DNA of 64,000 nucleotides, taken from positions 1,922,001 through 1,986,000 of the forward strand of contig OX442319.1 in NCBI GenBank assembly GCA_949358305.1. Reading direction: 5' to 3'. Below are positions 53,561 through 63,268 of this stretch, one piece after another. The number at the start of each line of letters is the position of its first letter. Positions within the stretch are counted from its first letter, which is position 1. Source of the stretch: Strigamia acuminata (taxonomy: Eukaryota > Arthropoda > Chilopoda > Geophilomorpha > Linotaeniidae). The notes below the pieces were generated by a model. That model was given only the letters and a program-made list of their open reading frames with translations. It was not told where the DNA came from and made no database searches. A program made the translations under genes and the position numbers.

Positions 53561-54744
53561 TTGACGACGGCCCAACCAGTTTGTAAAGGATTTTCGGCAT
53601 TTTTGGAGACCGAACGTAGCCCAGACGTCGCTCGACATCGCCGCAAACGCGACTCGATCGACCAGGACGGGTTTCACCTCGCCAACGCGCTTGAAACGGA
53701 TTGACAGGGTGTGCGGACATTATTTCGGACATTTACAAGCGTAAGCTGTGTGTTTTTGCAATTTTTCGGTGTGAAATAAACACCAAAATCGTCGACTTTG
53801 AAAATTTTTGTGCGGCGGCCATCTTGGATCGCCCAGGCAGCGTAGCCAGCCGACCAGAGCGTGTATCGGGTCTATTCACGCCCGCACGACGTTGTTTCTT
53901 CAAGACAACGTCAATTTTCAACGAGACAACGCGTATCTCAGCGGAACGGCGCCTTCAATCGCCGAAACGACGATTTTTCATCACGAAACGGACGAAAATC
54001 ATCGTGGGATCGCTGGTGAAGAACAAATCCTCACCAGCGGCCATTTTTGTTTGGATTTTCATCGCTGCCGACGGTGGAAATCAATCGGGAGTGTCTGCGT
54101 ACGTATAAGCCTACGTACACGACCAATTTTGAGCGGAAAAGCCGTGGCTTGCACCCCGGTGTGCTACACGAAGGCGCGGACGTGCGCAACGACGATTTTG
54201 GATTATTTTTCCCCACTTTTGCACGGAAGTGTGCAAGTGGTAGCACGTCGGCCCCAGTTCCGTGCACCAATAACGTCAACCCGACGTTCACCGCTACGAG
54301 GAAGCGATTGCGACGATCGGATCCCGCAATTCGCCCAACTTAACAACGAAAAAGTGTATTTAATTAGATATTGTCGTGAAACTTTGTTAGTTTTAAGTTT
54401 TTGTTGTTGGTCCCTTGTTAGATTCGGTGCTACCCTACGTCCAGTCGGGCACGTAACACTGTATTCTTGGCTGGGCTTATCCAGGGCCCCCAACCATCCC
54501 GCGACCCCAGGAGGTCGGACGGAAGAGTTGGTGGATTGCCAGTCAAGGTTTTCCAATCTCACTTATTGAGATTCCCCGGGTTGAAACTGTATTTTCGCCT
54601 TCCTTTTTGGTTTTTGGGACTAGAGACAATTGTGCATTGTGTGATTAAGTGCTCCTGTGAAGTGTTTGTGCGGAATAAATTCCGAAATTGTGTTTTCTCC
54701 GTGCATAACTAATTATTATTGTGCATTTTCCTTGTGTCGTCGCG

Positions 54745-57700
54745 ATGGCTTCAAAACACGACGATTACAAGGATATTAAAAAGCTCGATGGCACGAACTA
54801 TGCCACCTGGTCCGTGCAGGTCCAGTTATTGCTCAAATACAACGGCGTTTGGGGACATGTTAGTGGCTCTGAGCCACCACTGGCTGCAACAGCCACTGCA
54901 AAAGAGAAGCGGGAGTTTAACGCTCGAGAGGACAAGGCAATGTCCACTATTTGCATGAGTTGCGCCGAGCCGCAGCAAGTGATAGCTGTTGCCTGCCCCA
55001 CCGCTGCTAAAGTTTGGGAAGCCCTAAAGGACGCTTATCAACCGACGACGAGGGCACGTCGTGCTCGGTTGCGACGTGAATTCCTCAACATGAAACTTAG
55101 AGATAATGAGGAAATGCTAGTTTTCACCGGGCGGGTCGACCGCAAAATTGTCGAACTGAAGGACGTTAAAATTGAGGTCACCGATGAATTCCAGGCATTC
55201 CAATATTTAGATCTTCTGCCCCCACAATACGAGGCTGTGAAACAGACCGCGTATCACTGGTCGGATACGGAATTCACAGCGAAAAACGTTAAAGAACGTT
55301 TACTTGGCGAGTACAATCGCCTTTATGAACAGACCAATGAATTTGGCGTCCCACCTGTATTGGCAGACAATACTACCGCTTTCTATACTAAAGGGAAATG
55401 GAAACCTCGTGGAAAAACCCCAAATTCCCCCGGAACTTCGCGTGGAACATGTTTTACTTGCGGTGGGTCGGGACACTTCGCCAGGGAGTGCCCATCGCCG
55501 CCGAAACAGCAAGGGACTTTCCCCGCCAGCGCTGGCTCGCCAGCCCAATTGAATCGTGGAGGCACCCGTGGCAAAGGACGAGGCAGAGGGGGTCCACAGA
55601 GAGCAAATCTCACACAACTGGACCCCTATACAGATGAGCCCTACACTTTGTATTCTGCGGTGTCGGAAGAGAAGCCCACAGTGCCCTTATCTCTTGTGTC
55701 GCACGGAAACTACGATTCACAGTGGTACGTGGACACGGGAGCGACCGATCACTTTTCCTTCAACCGGAATTGGTTTTCAAACTTCAAACCGTTGTCTAAC
55801 TTCAGCGTTCTACAAGGAGAAGGAAAATCGAAGATTGAAGGTGTGGGCAACATCGTTCTCACGTCGCTTTATGGACAAAGAACGAGGAAAATAACTTTGA
55901 CGAATGTATTCTTCGCCCCGAATTTTCGGAAAAACCTTATTTCGCTCGGGCGCACCGATGAGGCTGGGTTGTGCACAATTGTCAAAGATGGGAAAATGAG
56001 TATTTTCAAAGATAAAATCGAGGAACCTTTGATTTCGGCAGTTCGGACTAGCGACAGGCTGTACAAAGTCAACTGCCGGGTCGAGGTTAATTCTGTAAAC
56101 ACAGCTGCATTAACTGCGCAACAGGATACAGCTGCTGTCCTCGATTTAATCAAATCATCCGTGAAGGATGAAAAATTTGTACAACCGCTACTAACCATTT
56201 TAGATTTTAAGTCAGCTTTACTAAAAAGTTTCTGTAAGCCGGATATGGGAAAATCCGCATCTAATTTGAGTACGCAAGTAAGCGAGCCAACCAAAGCGAA
56301 TGCGCCTGCGGCGATTAATTTACAGAAAACAGTGAATGAGGTTCAGACACCTCCTGCTATTGTTCCCGAAGCTAATGCGACTGCGAAAGTTAACAAAAGC
56401 GGGGATACTGGGATCAAAATGAGAAAGAAAGAAATATCCCAGAGTATGGACACGTGGCATTCCAGAATGGGCCACCATAATGCTAAAGGCATTATTAAAT
56501 TAACCGAATCCGAGGACGTTTTTGGGATCAATTTGTCTAACAAAGAATTATCCACTTGTGACGCATGTGCCCGTGCTAAGAGCACTAGGGCGAGTTTTCC
56601 CCCGATAATTACCATTTCCACTAAGGGAGTATTAGATTTAGTGCACATGGATGTTTGGGGGGCATCACAAGCTACTTCCTTGGGTGGGGCTAATTTTTAC
56701 TTTATATTGGTTGATGATTATTCACGTTATATGTGGATCATAACGATGAAGACCAAAGGGGAAGTTTTGGGCCATTTTAAACGTTGGTTGACGGAAGTCG
56801 AAAGAACGACATCACGGAAAGTGAAATGCATTAAAACTGATAATGGAGGAGAATTCATTTCGCGGAATTGGGATGATTATGCATCCAAAATTGGTTTGAA
56901 ATGTATTCGTACGAATACATATAGCCCGGAAATGAATTCTGTTGCAGAACGTGCAAACCGTACCATTGTCGGTGGCGTCAGAGCTTTAATGTTGGAAAAT
57001 GATTTCCCCTATCCCCTTTGGGCTGAATTAGCGACGACCATAGTTTACTTAAAGAACCGATTCCCCCATGAAGGGCTTGGAGGAAAAGTGCCCTATACCG
57101 TGTTTTTCGGCAAGAAATTGTCTTTGCGACACATCAGGTGTATTGGGTCGAAGACATTTGTACATATCCCGTCCCAGGTCAGAAAGGGCAAACTGGAAGG
57201 AAGGGCTTGGGCGGGAGCACTCATTGGATACGCAATATCAACTAGGGGCTACAGGGTTTGGGATCCTGTACGGAATCAAGTTTTTGCGTCCAAACATGTC
57301 CGAATTTTCGAAGACTCATATTGGTATGAGATTGGCAAACGGCTACAACAACCCATCAAGCAACCGCAGGGTGGCCAATTCAAACATTTTGGGGATTCTT
57401 CCTCGGACACCGAGGGAGATGATGATGATTCCGTTGCCCCTATCCCTGAAATTGTTGAGGAAGTGCAAGAGGCACTACCACCTCCTATTCCGCCCCCTGT
57501 TGAACCCCCGGTTCCGAAGGAGAAGCCTCCTTTACCCACAACCCCAAAGCCTGTTTTCAGACCTGAATTGAGGCCGCTTGTAAAACAAGCGATACAACAG
57601 CCTGCGATAGAAACTGTTGAAGGTGACTTGGTTGGGGATGCTGGTGCTGGGGATAATCCAGTTGAAGAAATTGGTGGGGCGAAGGGGGATAACGGCGATG

Positions 57701-59592
57701 GCGAGAATTACTTCAATGTTTATCCTGACGACGATGAGGAGGTTGATCTTCCTCCTACGATACAAGCTCGTCGTGGTTCGGGCAAAAAGGGAAAGAAGGT
57801 CAAAGATCCTTTGTCGCTGCCGCTGGATATGACTAAGTGGAGACGGGTCCAGTCTGTCCGGAAAGCCGGGGCAACGGCTGGGAAAATTGATGTGGTTTAT
57901 TTCTCGCCCAATGAAGACAAACTTAGAAGTCGGACTGACGTTGCGCGATGGTGCGACGCAGAGGGTTACCACTACGACCCAGATCTTTTTGACTTCAAAA
58001 CCTTAGAGGGTGAAGAACCCGAACTCCCTTTTGCCGGTTTCTGTGCCGTAGAGCCTGATACCTACGAGGAGGCAATGAGGCACACCAACAAACGGGACTG
58101 GGAAAAGGCGATGAAAGAAGAGACAGATATCTTCGACGATCGAACTGTCTATAAAGAAATTGATAAGCCCGAAGGAGAGTTGCTTTTGGGATCAAAATGG
58201 ATTTATAAAATGAAAAGGGACCAGTCGGGTGCAGTCGCGCGCTACCGGGCTCGCTTGGTAGCACAAGGCTTCAAGCAGAGGCCGGGCATTGACTTTACGG
58301 AGGTATTTTCCCCCGTAGTCAATTTCGTCCTCGTTATAGTGTTTTTCTGTACCTTGGTGATACTGAAAGGTTGGAGAGATGTCCACCTTGACATCAAGGC
58401 CGCGTACTTGTACGGGGACCTTGATAAGGTCCAATTCATGGAGATTCCCAAGGGCTACAGAACAGCCGAAAACCAACATAAGTGTTGGATGCTGTTGAAG
58501 TCATTATATGGACTACATCAGAGTGGACGGATGTGGTACCAAGCCCTCCACGACCGTCTACTCCAACTGGGATTTGTGCCCTTGTTGGGTCTTAACTGTG
58601 TTTATGCGTTAGACAACGACGCAATTCTTATCTTTTACGTGGACGACATAGTTCTCTTCTCCAAGGATGACTACGTCGAGGAATGCGTTGTTCGATGGAT
58701 TAGGGAATCCTTTGACACGGTTGATTTGGGTCCCGTGACCCTCTTGTTAGGCATAGCCTTTGATAGGTCTGGGGGCCAAATTAGGATCCATCAAAGGGCA
58801 TACATAGAAAAACTTTGTAAGTTGTATGGGGTCGACTCATGCCTTCGGATTAGAGTACCTGGGACGCCAGGAACGATTATTCAGGGCGTGACGGAAAAGG
58901 AGCGGGTTGATTCCACTTTCCCCTATCGCAACTTAGTGGGAAGTCTCTTGTTCTTGGCGAGCAGGACAAGGCCAGACATCCTGTTCTCGGTCATTGTCCT
59001 CTCACAATACAATGAGAAACATTCGACGCGTCACATTAGTATGTTATTGCAAATTTTGCGATATCTGGCAAATACGTCGGATTATATGATTAATCTTTCC
59101 AATTGCCGAAATGATAATCTAACTGTGTATACCGACGCGTCGTTTGCCCTCGATGCAGACAAAAGGAGAAGCTTCGGGGGTCACATAGTCTATTTGGGTG
59201 GCGTTCCGATCATGTGGAACTGCCATAAGCAGTCAATGACTGCGTTATCGATCATGGAGAGTGAATTTCTGGCCGTGGTCGATGGCGTAAAGGAGATTAT
59301 ATGGCTAGAGAGGCTTTACGATGCCGACATCATGTTCAGCATCAATCGGAACACCCCATGCGTGTACGCGGACAGTATGCCCGCGATACAATACGCCAAA
59401 AACCGAATAGAGAATAGGGCGAATAAACATATCGACGTAAAGCTTCATTTCCTCAGGGACTGGTTTGAGCGCGGAACGTTTGCTATTAAGCATATTCCAG
59501 GGGCCCTGAATGTCGCCGATGTGATGACCAAATGGTTACCCAAGCCCAGACTTAACACCTTGTGTGAGCATTTATTTGTAAGGCGCAAATAA
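54745..59592 (+). CDS. Copia gag-pol polyprotein, 1615 aa, intact
   Basis: Starts MASKHDDYKDIKKLDGTNYA. Domains, in residues from that Met: Gag to about 235; CCHC knuckle C236 (CFTCGGSGHFAREC); aspartic protease D330 (DTGATDHF); pre-integrase HWRMGH-like DTWHSRMGHHNAKG with the downstream CDAC; integrase DD35E with D636 (HMDVWG), D699 (KTDNGGEF) and E735; reverse transcriptase with KWIYKMKRD and the YVDD box at 1298; RNase H with YTDAS (D1464) and the GALNVADVMTKWLP end. The domain order protease-integrase-RT-RNase H defines copia. No stop or frameshift, so it may be active. Gag and Pol share one frame, so any Gag excess must come from splicing or processing. Confidence 0.96.
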   Translation: MASKHDDYKDIKKLDGTNYATWSVQVQLLLKYNGVWGHVSGSEPPLAATATAKEKREFNAREDKAMSTICMSCAEPQQVIAVACPTAAKVWEALKDAYQPTTRARRARLRREFLNMKLRDNEEMLVFTGRVDRKIVELKDVKIEVTDEFQAFQYLDLLPPQYEAVKQTAYHWSDTEFTAKNVKERLLGEYNRLYEQTNEFGVPPVLADNTTAFYTKGKWKPRGKTPNSPGTSRGTCFTCGGSGHFARECPSPPKQQGTFPASAGSPAQLNRGGTRGKGRGRGGPQRANLTQLDPYTDEPYTLYSAVSEEKPTVPLSLVSHGNYDSQWYVDTGATDHFSFNRNWFSNFKPLSNFSVLQGEGKSKIEGVGNIVLTSLYGQRTRKITLTNVFFAPNFRKNLISLGRTDEAGLCTIVKDGKMSIFKDKIEEPLISAVRTSDRLYKVNCRVEVNSVNTAALTAQQDTAAVLDLIKSSVKDEKFVQPLLTILDFKSALLKSFCKPDMGKSASNLSTQVSEPTKANAPAAINLQKTVNEVQTPPAIVPEANATAKVNKSGDTGIKMRKKEISQSMDTWHSRMGHHNAKGIIKLTESEDVFGINLSNKELSTCDACARAKSTRASFPPIITISTKGVLDLVHMDVWGASQATSLGGANFYFILVDDYSRYMWIITMKTKGEVLGHFKRWLTEVERTTSRKVKCIKTDNGGEFISRNWDDYASKIGLKCIRTNTYSPEMNSVAERANRTIVGGVRALMLENDFPYPLWAELATTIVYLKNRFPHEGLGGKVPYTVFFGKKLSLRHIRCIGSKTFVHIPSQVRKGKLEGRAWAGALIGYAISTRGYRVWDPVRNQVFASKHVRIFEDSYWYEIGKRLQQPIKQPQGGQFKHFGDSSSDTEGDDDDSVAPIPEIVEEVQEALPPPIPPPVEPPVPKEKPPLPTTPKPVFRPELRPLVKQAIQQPAIETVEGDLVGDAGAGDNPVEEIGGAKGDNGDGENYFNVYPDDDEEVDLPPTIQARRGSGKKGKKVKDPLSLPLDMTKWRRVQSVRKAGATAGKIDVVYFSPNEDKLRSRTDVARWCDAEGYHYDPDLFDFKTLEGEEPELPFAGFCAVEPDTYEEAMRHTNKRDWEKAMKEETDIFDDRTVYKEIDKPEGELLLGSKWIYKMKRDQSGAVARYRARLVAQGFKQRPGIDFTEVFSPVVNFVLVIVFFCTLVILKGWRDVHLDIKAAYLYGDLDKVQFMEIPKGYRTAENQHKCWMLLKSLYGLHQSGRMWYQALHDRLLQLGFVPLLGLNCVYALDNDAILIFYVDDIVLFSKDDYVEECVVRWIRESFDTVDLGPVTLLLGIAFDRSGGQIRIHQRAYIEKLCKLYGVDSCLRIRVPGTPGTIIQGVTEKERVDSTFPYRNLVGSLLFLASRTRPDILFSVIVLSQYNEKHSTRHISMLLQILRYLANTSDYMINLSNCRNDNLTVYTDASFALDADKRRSFGGHIVYLGGVPIMWNCHKQSMTALSIMESEFLAVVDGVKEIIWLERLYDADIMFSINRNTPCVYADSMPAIQYAKNRIENRANKHIDVKLHFLRDWFERGTFAIKHIPGALNVADVMTKWLPKPRLNTLCEHLFVRRK

Positions 59593-59598
59593 CCAAAC

Positions 59599-59609
59599 AA
59601 AGGGGGATA
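59599..59609 (+). other. Polypurine tract
   Basis: AAAGGGGGATA immediately precedes the 3' LTR, as expected for plus-strand priming. Confidence 0.75.
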
Positions 59610-60086
59610 TATTGAGTTGTGGTGGAAATATTGTGTGTTTGGTTGTTTGTCGCCATATTGTATAGTTTGTGAATATTTACATTACACACTTTCCGGATAT
59701 GTGTAATGAATGTGCTGCTATTTAATGTCTCGATGTCGCGTTCAATCGATCTCGATTTTTATTAATGCTGGTTCTGTACCGCGGTTGAACGTTTCCATTT
59801 AGCAGCATGCGCTGATAACATCGTCTGCTCAAAAGAGCGAGTCCTGTATTGTTATTATTGCTTAGTTATCGATTATGAATGTCATTGCTTTTATTTTATA
59901 ATGTAAAGGACAAATCATTGAAATCCAACAATGATTTATCCTATTTTTCCGAGTGCAGTTGTTAGCCTCGAAGCGTGTACACTTTTATGTGATATTAAAC
60001 ATGGCGCACGCATGTCGGGGTCGCGCACCTGTTTAGACACTCGTCAACTCCTTTCTAACCGATGTTTTGGCCAGGAAATCGCTTTA
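59610..60086 (+). repeat. Copia 3' LTR
   Basis: 477 bp, identical as read to the 5' LTR. Its end at 60086 falls inside an exon of the minus-strand gene at 60.1-61.1 kb. Confidence 0.93.
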
Positions 60087-61109
60087 GGGCCGTGGTCGGG
60101 GGTCGACCGTCGACGACGACGAGCCCGGCACGACCTGGAAGAAAACAAACGAACAGACAAATATAAGTAAACGAGCGAATTAAAGAAAAAGGCGGGCGAA
60201 AGAAAAGAAAAGAAGGAGTAACTTATGAAACGAGGCGAAACGAAACAGATCCGAGTTGGTCGGATGCGCTCTAACGCTCGTTCTCGGGCGCTACTTTGAC
60301 GGCGGACGGGCAAGCGTCGAGGCCTCGGCTCGATTTTTACCGGACTCGAACTTTTTTGTTCGTGCACGTTTCGACCCAAACAAACCAACAACAATTTCAC
60401 TCACCGTCGATGGGGATGGCGGCGGTAGTGGCGAATACGTCGGCGATTGCAGTAGCGGCGACGGTAGTGACGATGACAGCGACGACCGACTCGCGGACCG
60501 TCGCGTGGGCAGCGTGACCTGGAAAGAGGCGGACGAGTTAATAAGATGAAATAATAGTGGGACAAAAATATTTTTTTTTTTTTTTTTTTTTTTTCTAAAC
60601 CCACCACCCTGTCGGGTCCTGTCGGACTCGGCACGGGCGCGTTGCCGTCGTCCGGGAAGCGAGGCTGCAACCCTTCGTCGATGGACACGACCTGGAAACG
60701 AACGAACAAATAAAAAGAAAAAGATAAATAAAAATAAAAGGAAAAATAGAAATAAAAATAAAAATAAGTGGAAAAGTAAGATATAAAGTAACGCGTGAAA
60801 CAAAACGAAACAAATCGAGGCGATTCTTTCACTCGGCGCTACCTTTGGTTCCTCGGTGGTCGACTCGGACGCCGCCGACGTCGTCCGCTGCAGCCGCGGC
60901 ATGTCGGGAACCACCGCCTCGTCGTCGATCGTGGCCTGTAAATAAGCGATCGAATTAATTAAATGAATGGATGAATAGATGGTTTACGGAACGACTCTTT
61001 CACTTACGGGTTTCGCCGCTACAGCCACGGCATCCGTTTCTTCGACCTCGACCTCCGTTCCGATGTTGAGCTCGGTCTCATCGACTATTTTTTCTTCTTC
61101 TTTTTCCAT
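60084..61109 (-). pseudogene. N-terminal half of an acidic-repeat-family gene, truncated by copia
   Basis: Five phase-0 exons: 61109-61008, 60935-60843, 60691-60608, 60518-60405, and 60134 into the LTR, where TAA (60086-60084) ends the frame at 147 aa. It starts MEKEEEKIVDETELNIGTEV. The second exon starts ATIDDEAVVPDMP, like ATMDTSRRRP in the 42.7-48.7 kb gene, also after an exon ending in short acidic/Ala-Val sequence. Later exons are Pro/Ser-rich (SPLPPPSPST). The expected zinc-finger part is absent, and nothing matching it lies beyond the copia 5' end. It could still be expressed as a truncated protein; homology to the larger gene is weak and partly inferred from layout. Confidence 0.6.
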
Positions 61110-61359
61110 CTGGTGTCTACGCGGGAGAAGAAAAATTAAATAAATAAATAATTAAATAAATAAAACAAACGAACAACGTGAAAATGTGAAAATAAATTGA
61201 GTGACAAGCGACGATAAACCGGGAACGAGGGATCGAAGATGGGGCGACAGAACACGTCGCGCGAAATCCGCGAGCGGGACACCGAGCCCGCTACCCCGGC
61301 CGTTTGCGTCTCGTTATTTTATTTCATTTTATTTTTATTTATTTTTATTAATTAATTAA

Positions 61360-61382
61360 TTAATTAATTAATTAATTAATTG
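61360..61382. repeat. (TTAA)n microsatellite
   Basis: TTAATTAATTAA array flanked by T-rich sequence. Confidence 0.8.
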
Positions 61383-61922
61383 ATCAGTTAGTTAATTAAA
61401 ACTAATTAAAAAGAAAAAAAAGTTGAAATGAAGCTGTTCCCGCGATCAAGTTTTCTCGCCGCCATGAGCGACGCGACCGAAACGCGACCAAACGAATTTG
61501 CACGCCGTATTGGCGTACGCTGTTCCGCGTGTACGGGTGCATACGTGTGGTCGCGATCGTGGTTAATAGACCAATTTGTTTACTCACTCGACAATCGACA
61601 GGCAATTGATAAACGTTGTTGGTGCCAAACAATCGCGCGCTAGGGTGCACCGTGGATAAACAAACCCGTGTGACATCTGGTGACAAGTCCGCGAACAATT
61701 TCATTTCATTTCTAACCTACAAGTAGGCGGTTTAATCAAACCAACCATCGGTTTATATTTAAAAAAAAACAAAACAAACAAGAGAAAAAAATAAAATAAA
61801 ATAAAATAAAATAAAATAAAATAAAAGGAGTCGGCGTCAAAGGAAACCGTGGTAGCGGCGCCAACGGGACGAATCCGATCTATCAATAAGACGGGCGACC
61901 CGGCGCTGGCCGAGGAGGCGCG

Positions 61923-61923
61923 C

Positions 61924-61967
<44 letters not shown>

Positions 61968-61969
61968 GC
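61923..61969. repeat. (GTCT)n microsatellite
   Basis: About twelve GTCT units. The cysteine-rich or DRQT-rich open frames across it are artefacts. Confidence 0.95.
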
Positions 61970-62205
61970 TTGTCTGTCTCGTTTCGAAGTTGACGGATAT
62001 GTTGGTCGATTTCTTTTGTTTTATCATCTATTTTGTTGTTCATTCCCTCTCTTACACGGTCGCGCCGAAACGTAACGACACCACCGCCCCTCGTTACGTC
62101 GTTCCCGGCAGCCGTCGCTCGCCCGACGCGCCCTCGCGCGCTCCCGTGTCCCCCGCACGCGCCTAAACGCGGTCACGTCGCAGAAGCGCGCCGATCCAGT
62201 GCCCT

Positions 62206-62478
62206 GATCAAAGACGTTTTGTTTCGATTTTATCGTCGCTGCGTGAGGAGAAGACAAAGACGACGACGACGACGACGACGAAGTTCGGAAAGAGAGTCGA
62301 GAGGCTGACGAGGAAGATGCGGGAGAAGACAAAAGTGGTCGCGTTGAAGTTGAACTTGACGAGGAAGAGGCTCGGGGGCCCGGGGACCGACCTGTACGAG
62401 TTGGGAGCGGATGAGTTGGAGACGGTGGACGACAAGGACGAGTCGTTTGTTTGTAATAATAACGATGTAATGATGTAA
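62206..62478 (+). CDS. Possible Lys/Arg/Asp-rich exon
   Basis: Open from GATCAAAGACG through a (ACG)n run (poly-Thr) to KFGKRVERLTRKMREKTKVV, then LYELGADELETVDDKDESF, ending TAA at 62476-62478. Codon use and charge pattern favour this strand over the antisense frame. No start codon or acceptor is certain; it may be a 3' exon. Confidence 0.3.
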   Translation, partial: DQRRFVSILSSLREEKTKTTTTTTTKFGKRVERLTRKMREKTKVVALKLNLTRKRLGGPGTDLYELGADELETVDDKDESFVCNNNDVMM

Positions 62479-62614
62479 TAATAATAATAATAACAACAAA
62501 AACAACAACAACAACAATTACAATGGTTAATGTGGATTTATTTATTTTTTTTTTATTTTATTTTATTTATTTTTTTTTTTTATATATTTGAGACAATACA
62601 ATAAAAGAAAAAGA

Positions 62615-63115
62615 TCAAATTAACGAAATCCTGTGCGCCTCCGTCCAATGGCCAATCAGGTTGTCTGGAGAGGGTGTCTCCGCACAAAACGGACAGCGTC
62701 TGCCGCGTTGGTGCACCTGCCCCAATATCTAAAAGAGGGGGGGGGAAGGGAGGAAGAAACGAATTAGTTGGTTGGTTAACTAGACGAAGGAGTTAAATGC
62801 TCACCAACGCTAGATGAGCGGGCTCGCGCGAATACATTCGTAGCAATCCCCGGATGGCCTCGTCCGCACCTTCACGGATGTCGTGTCGCTGTCGCCAGTG
62901 GCGGAAGATGTCCATGTAAAAGTAGCCGTCCGGGTCTGAAATAAATAAGAAAAATAAAAATAAAATAAAATAAAAGAAAATGAAAAAATAAAAAGAAAAT
63001 GGACGACTAATAAGTAGATAAATAGATGTTTCTCACCGTTTGGGTGCTCGCCGCACAAAACGCAGTAATACGACCTACCGCCCTCTTCTCTGTGTGGTGC
63101 TGGTGCTCCGTTCAT
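62615..63115 (-). CDS. Compact double HW-zinc-finger protein, 107 aa
   Basis: Three exons: 63115-63037, 62935-62805, 62728-62615 (phases 1 and 0). MNGAPAPHREEGGRSYYCVL leads into finger 1 (YCVLC...HWRQRH, C-x2-C-x17-H-x4-H), a helical linker ending MYSREPAHLAL, then finger 2 (RRCPFC...HWTEAH, C-x2-C-x11-H-x4-H), ending RISLI-stop. Both intron positions and phases match the finger exons of the 42.7-48.7 kb gene: phase 1 inside finger 1 and phase 0 at the end of the linker. It lacks the acidic repeats and the Lys tail, so it is either a stand-alone module gene or the 3' end of a longer gene starting beyond the window. Minus-strand AATAAA motifs lie near 62560. Confidence 0.72.
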
Positions 63116-63209
63116 CTTTCTTTCTTCCGTGTGGGAGACGAATAAAGAATTAATTAATTAATTGAAAATAAATTGGAAAGGGAGATCACACAAAGCATCA
63201 AACTTACTC

Positions 63210-63268
<59 letters not shown>

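Larger units (their letters stand above)
53066..60086 (+). mobile_element. Complete Ty1/copia LTR retrotransposon, 7.0 kb
   Basis: Two 477-bp LTRs, primer-binding site, single gag-pol frame and polypurine tract are all present. LTR termini read TATTGAG...CGCTTTA rather than TG...CA. Flanks (GAATG left, GGGCC right) show no target-site duplication. The leader between primer site and start codon is about 1.2 kb, long for the group. Confidence 0.95.

Noticed and set aside
53808-54569. 253-codon frame in the copia leader
   Set aside because: No domain and no start context; probably chance in the long leader.
61837-62043. DRQT-rich frame
   Set aside because: Translation of the (GTCT)n microsatellite.
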